A stretch of 27,302 bases of DNA from an uncultured Collinsella sp. GTDB taxonomy: Bacteria > Actinomycetota > Coriobacteriia > Coriobacteriales > Coriobacteriaceae. The stretch spans positions 1 through 27,302 of the forward strand of contig UQTW01000031.1 in NCBI GenBank assembly GCA_900544115.1. The letters run 5' to 3'. The position numbers and the translations under genes are program-made. Positions within the stretch are counted from its first letter, which is position 1. The number at the start of each line of letters is the position of its first letter. Positions 8,907 through 15,452 of this stretch are shown here, in pieces. The notes beneath the pieces are model-generated. The model ran no database searches. It was not told where the DNA came from and worked only from the letters and a program-made list of their open reading frames with translations.

Positions 8907-8977
8907 TAGTTCCTTGCAGTATTGAGTAGGGTTCCATTGTGGCTTTTCGAGTGGTCGATTGCTTGCTCGTCGACTTG

Positions 8978-9649
8978 TTATTTAGCTAACGGCAGTTTAA
9001 GCATGAGGCCGCCTTTAACCTCCGTGAGGCTCGATACCGGCACCTTCCAGGAAAAGTCCATAAGGCTGCCGCCTAAGTCCAGTTCCGCATGTCCATACTC
9101 TTCGATTTTGTAGTCAGGGTTGTTCTTGTCGGGCTTAAGGCGCCACTTGACCGGTTGCGATCCGACGATTCGATACTCCCGTTGGTATGCAAATTTGGGT
9201 GTTTTGATAACAAGGTTGTCCGGGATGCCTTGGAATGCCTCGGCAGTTACGCTTGGACTAGGGGCGCCGTAAAAGACGGGGCCGTGCAGGGATACGCCAT
9301 CTCCCGAATCAAACTTCCTATTTAGCAGCCGCTCAAAGCGGTCATACCGCACGATGCCGATCCAGCCGTCGGAACACCTGAACTCCTCGACCATTCGCTT
9401 GGTAATTACGACAGCGTTGTCAACGATGTCGCTCTCCCACACCGTGTACATGCAGTAGATCGGCAAGAGCCAATGGGCGTAGATGCCCATGCCGCATGCC
9501 AGAGACGCTTCTAGCGGATCGCCCTGCTCTCCGGGCAGACCGTGATAGTAGCCGGCGGCGTTCATATAGAGGCGCCCGTTCATCAGGTCGTCGATGTACG
9601 CCTCTTGGGGAGCGAACTTCAGTAGGTAGATGATTCCGTCTATTGGCAT
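8978..9649 (-). CDS. DUF2971-like protein
   Basis: A 223-residue soluble protein. The frame extends to 9691, but ATG 9649 has GAGAGGA six bases upstream. The N-terminal block LLKFAPQEAYIDDLMNGRLYMN followed by GDPLEA (about 9-48) resembles the 'L..g.lyfs.p..fNDpfE' opening of DUF2971 proteins, and KFAYQREYRIVG in the C-terminal third resembles their 'K...y..E.EyRi' block. DUF2971 members are found in defence islands and mobile regions, with no established biochemistry that I can cite. The middle LPIYCMYTV followed by a charged region is distinctive. There is no signal peptide or membrane helix. The family call is tentative. It stands alone on this strand, facing the + strand hairpins and rloA. 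Confidence 0.5.
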   Translation of the reverse strand: MPIDGIIYLLKFAPQEAYIDDLMNGRLYMNAAGYYHGLPGEQGDPLEASLACGMGIYAHWLLPIYCMYTVWESDIVDNAVVITKRMVEEFRCSDGWIGIVRYDRFERLLNRKFDSGDGVSLHGPVFYGAPSPSVTAEAFQGIPDNLVIKTPKFAYQREYRIVGSQPVKWRLKPDKNNPDYKIEEYGHAELDLGGSLMDFSWKVPVSSLTEVKGGLMLKLPLAK

Positions 9650-9928
9650 GGCGAGTCCTCTCGTTGGTTGATGTATCCCGAGCCTCGTCATGTGCTCAGG
9701 TTCTTAGTGCAAATATAAGAGCGTCTCCTCAAACCCGCGTGCCGGATTGGGTAATGTCGTGAAAGTTGGCGTAGCGTCCGATCTAAAGCAATGCGTCTCG
9801 ACGTTGAAGAACCTGGTATGCGGTTGATTCGATCATCCTCTAGCTTGTGGGCATTGATGCTTTCGTGGCGGACGAACTGGGTATGATGCTTCACCTTATT
9901 GAGGTGTATAGTACGTAGTCATAGTACA

Positions 9929-9986
9929 AAAGCTCTTTGGGGCTTTAAGGGCGACGCTTTCAGTTAGAGGGTGTTGCCCTTTTTTA
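9929..9986 (+). ncRNA. Candidate small RNA with two hairpins
   Basis: Hairpin 1 pairs AAAGCTC (9929-9935) with GGGCTTT (9940-9946) around a TTTG tetraloop. It is followed at once by a 9-base-pair stem, AAGGGCGAC (9947-9955) with GTTGCCCTT (9973-9981), and six T residues (9980-9985), the form of an intrinsic terminator on the + strand. No + strand gene lies upstream within 1 kb, so the terminator has no obvious client except a short transcript. A weak promoter-like TTGAGG (9899-9904), 17 bases, TAGTAC precedes it. I know of no family match; it could also serve as a roadblock upstream of rloA. Confidence 0.4.
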
Positions 9987-10095
9987 TGCGTTTAAAGTCT
10001 GGCACGCCGGCCGTGTCCGCTTCGACGATGGACTCATTTTTACCGCACTTCCGTGTTCGGCGCCCTATACCTGTTGTCTTGGGAGTGGTAAACAC

Positions 10096-10123
10096 TTGAT
10101 TGATGTTTCTTAAAGTCTATAAT
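10096..10123 (+). promoter_or_regulatory. Promoter for rloA-rloB
   Basis: A -35-like TTGATT (10096-10101), a 16-base spacer and a perfect -10 TATAAT (10118-10123). It lies 54 bases before the chosen rloA start and is the best sigma-70-type promoter among the Collinsella-like genes here. Confidence 0.6.
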
Positions 10124-10177
10124 CAAATAAAAACTCTGAAATATCTTTTCAAAACAATGAAAGGAATTTTGAGGACG

Positions 10178-11395
10178 ATGCTTTGTCAGTTCACCTTCAG
10201 GAACTATAGATCCTATCGCGACGAGACCGAGCTTTCTATGCAGGCAACATCGATGAGGGAGTTCGAGTGCTCCCTCATAGAGTTCCCTGACGGGCAGAGT
10301 TTTCTTCCGGTGGCTGCGGTGTACGGGCCTAACGCTGGCGGCAAGTCTAACCTGCTCGAGGCGCTTGATTACGTTCGCTCGGCGGTGGCCAGGCCGATCA
10401 GATTGCTGTCTGCCAGCACTGATGCGCCAGAGGGTAACCGTCCTTCGATACCACGTTGCTCTGCGTTTGAGTTCGATGAAGTGTCGGCTGCTGAGCCCAC
10501 CGAATTCGAGCTCTACTATCGCGCGGGTGAGCACGAGTACCGCTATGCCCTGTCCGTGCATGCGGACGAGATCGTGTCCGAAGGCCTATGGCGGCGAAAA
10601 TTGGGAGCGTCACGCACGGCGATGCTGTTCGAGCGTGAGGGCGCAGAGGTTGAGCTCGGTCCCACGCTGCGTAAGCTCGTGACGGCTGCGAGATTCAACC
10701 CGAGGCTGCCGTACCTGTCGTTTCTCTGCATCAACTTTGACGCGCCGGTGGTCAAGGAGGCTGCCAGCTGGTTTCTTGACGGGGCGTTCCTGAACTATAA
10801 CAGCTCCTATCTGGAGCAGATGCTCGAACAATTGCTCGATGAGGATGACTCACCCGAGGTCACGCGTTTTTTGCGCGCCGTTGATGTACGTATTGATGGC
10901 TTCAGAGTGGAGAGGGCGCCGGAGTGGCGCGGCCAGCGCGTCTTCGTGAGGCACGAGGTGGGCGGCAAGGCGTACGAGCTGCGTTTATCCGAGGAATCTG
11001 CCGGAACCCAGAAGCTCATGGGGTTGGCTGCGTATCTGATGACAGCGCTTGAGCGTGGTGGCACCGTTGTGGTAGACGAGCTCGACGCCAAACTGCACCC
11101 GAAGCTTCTTCGCTATGTGATTCTGCTGTTTAAGGATCCTGGGGTCAACAAGAGTGGCGCGCAGCTCATCTTCTCGTCCCAGGATGTGTCAACCATGCGA
11201 AACGATGTGTTCCGCCGTGACGAGATATGGTTCGCTGCGCGCGGCGAGGGGGAGGCGAGCCAACTGTGGTCTCTCGCCGACATCCACGAGGCAAACGGTA
11301 ATCTGGTAAGCAAGAACGCGGCTTTCGACAAGCAATACCTGTCCGGTCGCTACGGCGCCGATCCGTATCTCACCCGCATCGAGGAGTGGGATTAG
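10178..11395 (+). CDS. rloA: AAA15-type ATPase, RloA/AriA-like
   Basis: A 405-residue ATP-binding protein of the AAA_15/COG1106 type. The N-terminus CQFTFRNYRSYRDE is the typical start of the family, followed by Walker A GPNAGGKS (50-57), a signature-like LSEESAGTQKL (about 270-280) and Walker B VVVDELDAKLHP (D300, E301), with a late SSQDVSTM switch segment. The frame is open from 10100, but the family start matches ATG 10178, preceded by GAGG; ATG 10157 is the alternative. The next gene, one base downstream, is an RloB TOPRIM protein. An ATPase of this type with a TOPRIM partner is the layout of RloAB and of PARIS (AriA/AriB), in which the ATPase holds the toxic TOPRIM protein and releases it on sensing a phage anti-restriction protein. 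That function is inferred here. Confidence 0.82.
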   Translation: MLCQFTFRNYRSYRDETELSMQATSMREFECSLIEFPDGQSFLPVAAVYGPNAGGKSNLLEALDYVRSAVARPIRLLSASTDAPEGNRPSIPRCSAFEFDEVSAAEPTEFELYYRAGEHEYRYALSVHADEIVSEGLWRRKLGASRTAMLFEREGAEVELGPTLRKLVTAARFNPRLPYLSFLCINFDAPVVKEAASWFLDGAFLNYNSSYLEQMLEQLLDEDDSPEVTRFLRAVDVRIDGFRVERAPEWRGQRVFVRHEVGGKAYELRLSEESAGTQKLMGLAAYLMTALERGGTVVVDELDAKLHPKLLRYVILLFKDPGVNKSGAQLIFSSQDVSTMRNDVFRRDEIWFAARGEGEASQLWSLADIHEANGNLVSKNAAFDKQYLSGRYGADPYLTRIEEWD

Positions 11396-11396
11396 C

Positions 11397-12065
11397 ATGG
11401 TGGCGAAGAAGTCGAAGGGCTGGCGTAGCGGCAAACGAGAGGGCCGCTCGCGCATGGTTCAGATGACGCGTCATCTTGTAGTGAGCGAGGGCAAGGAGAC
11501 CGAGCCTCGCTACTTTGAGGGTGTGCGTGCGGCGTTGGGTGCGGCGAACGAGCGTAAGGTTGCCATTGTCGTTAAGGGGACCGGCAAACACACACTTGAC
11601 CTACTTGACTTTGCCGTCGAACACTGCCGCTATGCGCCCGAGACATTCGACCATGTGTGGCTCGTGTATGACAAGGATGACTTTCCTGCGTCCGACTTTG
11701 ACGCGATGGAGCGCAAATGCGACGAGCTCTCCGATGGTTCGAGGACCTTCCATGCGTTGTGGTCGAACCCCTGCTTCGAGCTGTGGCCTCTTCTGCACTT
11801 TCGCTACACGACCGCGCATATGTCCGCGTCCGACTGCCAGCATGCCCTCGCGCAGGAGATGTCGAGAGACCTGGGCATCGAGTACCGCAAGAACTTGGAC
11901 GGGCTGTTCGAGGTGGTGGACGGCAAACGAGGCGAGGCATTGCAGCGTGTTGGGCGCCTCGTCACATACCATAGGGGGCTGGGTAACGTTAAGCCATCTG
12001 CGCAAAACCCTGCAACTAAGGTGGGCGAAATTTTCGATGTAATCGGGCCGTATCTGGCTGGCTAG
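11397..12065 (+). CDS. rloB: RloB-family TOPRIM protein
   Basis: A 222-residue protein with all RloB hallmarks: a basic N-terminus, LVVSEGKETEPRYF (E31, E36; TOPRIM Glu), VWLVYDKDDFP (D91, D93; TOPRIM DxD) and WSNPCFELWPLLHF (121-134), a block typical of RloB. TOPRIM proteins of this class are metal-dependent nucleases; the PARIS counterpart AriB cleaves tRNA, but AriB belongs to DUF4435 rather than RloB, so the target here is open. The ATG lies one base after the rloA stop (TAGCATG), so the two are almost certainly co-translated. It would be the effector, kept inactive by the ATPase. Confidence 0.85.
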   Translation: MVAKKSKGWRSGKREGRSRMVQMTRHLVVSEGKETEPRYFEGVRAALGAANERKVAIVVKGTGKHTLDLLDFAVEHCRYAPETFDHVWLVYDKDDFPASDFDAMERKCDELSDGSRTFHALWSNPCFELWPLLHFRYTTAHMSASDCQHALAQEMSRDLGIEYRKNLDGLFEVVDGKRGEALQRVGRLVTYHRGLGNVKPSAQNPATKVGEIFDVIGPYLAG

Positions 12066-12411
12066 TCGAGTCTGTGGATTGGCTTTACGGTTAGGGCGAT
12101 TGGCGGATTGTGATGCGCGATTGCAAATCCGGTGCGTAGGAGAAGTGCGGAGAAAAATCGAAACTCGCCGAGCATAGCCCGATTTCAGGCAACAAAACCG
12201 CAGGTCGCGGGTGCCCAAAACTAGGGTCTGGTCGACAGGTCTCGGTTTTTCACCCCACTTCCGGATTGGGCGCTCATTTTGCACTCTCGAAGTCCCCACA
12301 TCCCCTAAAAAAGTTCTTAAAACAGCCTTAAAGGCGTTCCAGCTCGCGTTGACAGCGTAAAATACGCATGTTTGACTATGACTAAAGTGGATTTTAGGGG
12401 AGGAGTACGCC
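12066..12411. other. Intergenic region between rloB and the pel operon
   Basis: A 346-base stretch with no supported gene on either strand. It holds the second copy of the imperfect direct repeat (12225-12273), a TTGACA that may be the -35 of the pel operon promoter, and the strong ribosome site of pelD. No clear intrinsic terminator for rloB and no recognisable riboswitch was seen. Confidence 0.45.
12350..12390 (+). promoter_or_regulatory. Candidate pel operon promoter
   Basis: A perfect -35 box TTGACA lies about 60 bases before the pelD start. The matching -10 is poor (TTGACT at 17 bases; TATGAC is too far), so the promoter may need an activator or use an unusual -10. The region is AT-richer than its surroundings. 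The ribosome site GGGGAGGAG just before ATG 12412 is strong. Confidence 0.35.
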
Positions 12412-14550
12412 ATGGAGGTGCTGGTTGTTGGCAACACCGCATATGTTGACGATGACTTTTGCGCCAAGGCATTCCCTGGGGACCACGTTAAGGTTGTAGC
12501 CGCGCAGGAAGCGCGCCGCGATGAGTCGTCGCCCCATGCCTCGTGGAAAGAGCTGCTCCAGCACTTGGAGCAGGCCTACGAGTTCGACCGCGTGGTCTAC
12601 CTGTCTAATTACCTTACCCCGCATACCGATACCGTGGGCGATATCGAGCTGCTGCGCTCGGTCTTTCGTTCGTGCATGGGTCGCCGGGTCCAACTGCTGT
12701 ATGTAGCGGGGCCCGCGGGTGCCGAGGGTGCCGCCGATGCCGCGGGGCGAACGGGCAAGGGAATTATCGCCCGTGCGTCAAACGACCTGTGCCGCTACTA
12801 CGCTGCTCGCGAGGGCGTTCAAACCAAGATCCTGCGCGTGCCGTTCCTGTATACCGCGTCTGCCGCGCTGGAGGACCCGTTTTTGGTGCCGCTGTTCGAC
12901 GCGTGCTCAACCGGATCGGTCGCTCTGCAGGGCACGCAAGCTGCGGCGTTTCCCCTGCTGTGTGCCGAGGAGCTTGCGGTGCTGGTACGCCGTATCTTCG
13001 ACAGCTGGGATGGTAACTTTGAGACGCTCGACGTTGCCGATGCCTTCCATCACACGTCAGGTGAGGTGGGCGAGGCCCTCAAGGCGCTGTTCCCAGGGCT
13101 TGACGTTGCCTATGGCGATTCTGCCGGCTATGCTCTGCCCGCCAGCGACGTCGCTCGCGTGCGCTATGGCTGGTTTCAGCGTTACGACTTGCTGCGCGAT
13201 CTTTCGACCATTCAAGCTCGCTGGGGCGCTGGACGCATCAAAAAGGTCAATCCGCTGCGTGCCGCCATCGACCGTATCCAGATGCGCTCGCTGCCCATCA
13301 AATGCCTGGAGACGGGCGTTGCTTGGGTTTTGTTCGAGGTACTGGAGCATCTGTTCTCCCAATCTGCCCAGCTCAACGTGCTCGATTACCGCCTGCTCTA
13401 CGTGGTGCTGATCGGCACGCTGTATGGCTTGGACTTTGGCCTGGTTGCGGCGCTGCTGGCGTCGGTGGGTTTGGCTGCGAGTTACTTTACTCTGTACGGC
13501 TATACCTTCCAGGGCCTGTTCTACGAGCCGTCCAACTGGCTGCCGTTTATTGCGTACTTTGTTGTGGGTGCCGTGTGCGGCTATGTGCAGCTGCGCAACA
13601 GCGAAGCCATTAGGGCGGAGCGCGATCAAAACGAGCTCGTGCGCAACCGCAATACGTTCCTTACGCAGCTCTATCACGACGCGATCGAGGACAAGCGTGC
13701 GTACAGGCGCCAGATCGTGGGTCGCCACGACAGCTTTGGCAAGATCTTTGCCGTGACGCAGGAGCTCGACGTGCTCAACCCACGCGACATCTATCGCAAG
13801 TGCTGCGAGCTTCTGGGCGAGATCCTCGAGAACGATTCGGTGGCGATCTACCATGTTTCGGGCGGGGCATTTGCACGCCTGGTGGCGGCAAGTCCCGCGA
13901 TTGCCGAAGATGCCGCACGTTCGCTCACGCTTGAGCAGCTTGCACCTCTTTTGAGCGACGGGGGTCGTTCGAACCTGTGGGTGAACCGCGAACTGATGCC
14001 GGGGCTTCCCATGTTTGGATATACGATCGAGCGCGATGGGGCACCCGCCGTGTTGATCTTTGTGCGTCGCGCGGCCGAAAACCAAATGACCCTCTATTAC
14101 CAAAACCTGTTCCGCATCTTGTGTGGCCTGGTCGAAAGCGCGCTGGGCCGTGCCTTTGACTATGAGGCGGTGGCACAGGATAAACGCTGCGTTGACGGCA
14201 CTTGCGTGCTCAAGCAGGCTGCCTTTGGCCAAGAGCTCGCGGCCGAGCAGGCGCTGGCAGATGGCAAGATGGGCAGCTTTTTGCTCCTGCGCGTGGTACC
14301 GGGCATGGAGTCTGTCGGCGAGCTGGCGGCCGCAATTGGGCCGGCAATCCGCGAGAGCGATGCGGCGGGCCTGGTCGATGGTGACATGCTCTACCTGCTT
14401 ATGCGCCAGGCAAAGGCGTGCGATCTGCCCATTATCCGCGAGCGCCTGAGCGAAAAGCAGATTGCGGTGGAGCCCGTTGACGGCGAGGACATCGTGGCGC
14501 TGCTGCAGCACATCTCTTACACCGGTGACGGTGAGGGGGGTGCCGCTTGA
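12412..14550 (+). CDS. pelD: PelD-like c-di-GMP receptor fused to a degenerate SDR domain
   Basis: A 712-residue inner-membrane protein. Residues 1 to about 280 form an SDR/NAD-epimerase-like Rossmann domain (LVVGNTAYVD; VVYLSNYLTP; ILRVPFLY), but the expected Tyr-x3-Lys site reads IIARASND (118-125), so it is probably not an active epimerase. About four membrane helices follow (298-395), then a GAF-like domain (about 435-590) and a degenerate GGDEF domain (about 600-712). The active-site loop has become VDGDM, but the inhibitory-site RxxD is kept as RESD (R647, D650) at the canonical spacing before it. TM-GAF-degenerate GGDEF is the PelD architecture; PelD binds c-di-GMP at the I-site and activates Pel polymerisation with PelE, PelF and PelG. 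It is the first gene of the operon, and its stop overlaps pelE. Confidence 0.85.
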   Translation: MEVLVVGNTAYVDDDFCAKAFPGDHVKVVAAQEARRDESSPHASWKELLQHLEQAYEFDRVVYLSNYLTPHTDTVGDIELLRSVFRSCMGRRVQLLYVAGPAGAEGAADAAGRTGKGIIARASNDLCRYYAAREGVQTKILRVPFLYTASAALEDPFLVPLFDACSTGSVALQGTQAAAFPLLCAEELAVLVRRIFDSWDGNFETLDVADAFHHTSGEVGEALKALFPGLDVAYGDSAGYALPASDVARVRYGWFQRYDLLRDLSTIQARWGAGRIKKVNPLRAAIDRIQMRSLPIKCLETGVAWVLFEVLEHLFSQSAQLNVLDYRLLYVVLIGTLYGLDFGLVAALLASVGLAASYFTLYGYTFQGLFYEPSNWLPFIAYFVVGAVCGYVQLRNSEAIRAERDQNELVRNRNTFLTQLYHDAIEDKRAYRRQIVGRHDSFGKIFAVTQELDVLNPRDIYRKCCELLGEILENDSVAIYHVSGGAFARLVAASPAIAEDAARSLTLEQLAPLLSDGGRSNLWVNRELMPGLPMFGYTIERDGAPAVLIFVRRAAENQMTLYYQNLFRILCGLVESALGRAFDYEAVAQDKRCVDGTCVLKQAAFGQELAAEQALADGKMGSFLLLRVVPGMESVGELAAAIGPAIRESDAAGLVDGDMLYLLMRQAKACDLPIIRERLSEKQIAVEPVDGEDIVALLQHISYTGDGEGGAA

Positions 14551-15452
14551 TCTCGCTTGTCGTTGCTGCCGTCTCGCTGCTGATTCATGCGCTGGTTTGC
14601 CTGATGCTGTGGACGCTCATGAAGTTGGGCCTGCTGCCCGTTCGCGGTCACATGCTGGCTGTGATTGTGCTGGTGCCGCTATGGGGCCCGTTGCTGGTGG
14701 TTCTGCTATCGGTCCGCGGTGCGTTGTTTGGCGAGGGGCTGAAAGAGTCTGCGCTGGAGTCGCTGCGCTTCAACGACGACCTGCATCGCAGCATCCTAGT
14801 GCACGAACGTGATGCCGATGCATGCGTAGTGCCGCTCGAGGAGGCGCTCATCGTCAACGACCCGGCAGACCGGCGCCGACTAATGCTCTCCATGCTCACC
14901 GAGGAGCCCGACGCGTACCTGGCGCAGCTGCAGGCGGCTAAGCTTAACGACGACGTTGAGGTGGCTCACTATGCCGCGACGGCGGTGGCGCAGATCTCGA
15001 AGGAGTCCGACCTTAAACTGCAGCAGCTGGAGCGTGCCTTTAAGACGGACCCGAGCGCGCAAAACCTCAACGAATACTGCGATTTTCTTGGTGAATACTT
15101 GGGCTCGGGCCTGGCCGAGGGGCGCGTGGCTCAGATTCAGCGCCAACAGTACGCGCGCCTGCTTGCGCGTCGCTGCGAGCGCGAGGATGCCCTTGAGCTT
15201 CGCATTCGATACGCGACGGCGCTGGCCGATGTCGGACAGATCGACGAGGCGCAGGCCGTGATCGACCAGTTGGTGCTCGATGTGCCCGAGGAGCAGGAGG
15301 TTTGGATGCTTTGCCTGCGCCTGGCGGTGATGCGCCGCGACGGTGACGAGGTCCACCGCGTGATCGATGCGATTGACAAACAGCATGTATACTTGAGCGC
15401 CGCCAACCGCGAGGAACTGGCGTTTTGGCGCAACGGAGAGGAGGCCCGGTGA
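14547..15452 (+). CDS. pelE: PelE-like membrane TPR protein
   Basis: A 301-residue protein with two N-terminal membrane helices (about 1-22 and 33-55) followed by an all-helical TPR-type region to the end, as in PelE. The block RRLMLSMLTEEPDAYLAQL (about 112-130) and the repeated helical pairs after 150 carry the resemblance. PelE bridges PelD with the glycosyltransferase PelF and flippase-like PelG at the membrane. It starts with TTG in TTGA, overlapping the pelD stop, with GAGGGGGG seven bases upstream; this indicates translational coupling. Identification relies on topology and position between pelD and pelA as much as on sequence. Confidence 0.8.
   Translation: MISLVVAAVSLLIHALVCLMLWTLMKLGLLPVRGHMLAVIVLVPLWGPLLVVLLSVRGALFGEGLKESALESLRFNDDLHRSILVHERDADACVVPLEEALIVNDPADRRRLMLSMLTEEPDAYLAQLQAAKLNDDVEVAHYAATAVAQISKESDLKLQQLERAFKTDPSAQNLNEYCDFLGEYLGSGLAEGRVAQIQRQQYARLLARRCEREDALELRIRYATALADVGQIDEAQAVIDQLVLDVPEEQEVWMLCLRLAVMRRDGDEVHRVIDAIDKQHVYLSAANREELAFWRNGEEAR

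Larger units (their letters stand above)
9650..10177. other. Intergenic region between the DUF2971-like gene and rloA
   Basis: A 528-base stretch with no convincing protein gene. It contains two consecutive + strand hairpins ending in a T-run (9929-9985), one copy of an imperfect direct repeat (10014-10063), and a good promoter for rloA (10096-10123). A CCGGATTGGG at 9742-9751 recurs at 12261-12270. Confidence 0.5.

Noticed and set aside
9929..9986. CRISPR or tracrRNA-like element
   Set aside because: No repeats with spacers and no cas gene in the window; the hairpins are described as a candidate small RNA only.
10100..10177. Upstream extension of rloA from ATG 10100
   Set aside because: It would overlap the promoter at 10096-10123 and adds a Lys-rich leader absent from the family; the family start fits 10178.
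13057..14511. Long minus-strand open frame opposite pelD
   Set aside because: Antisense shadow caused by GC-rich third positions; no motifs, and pelD has clear domains.
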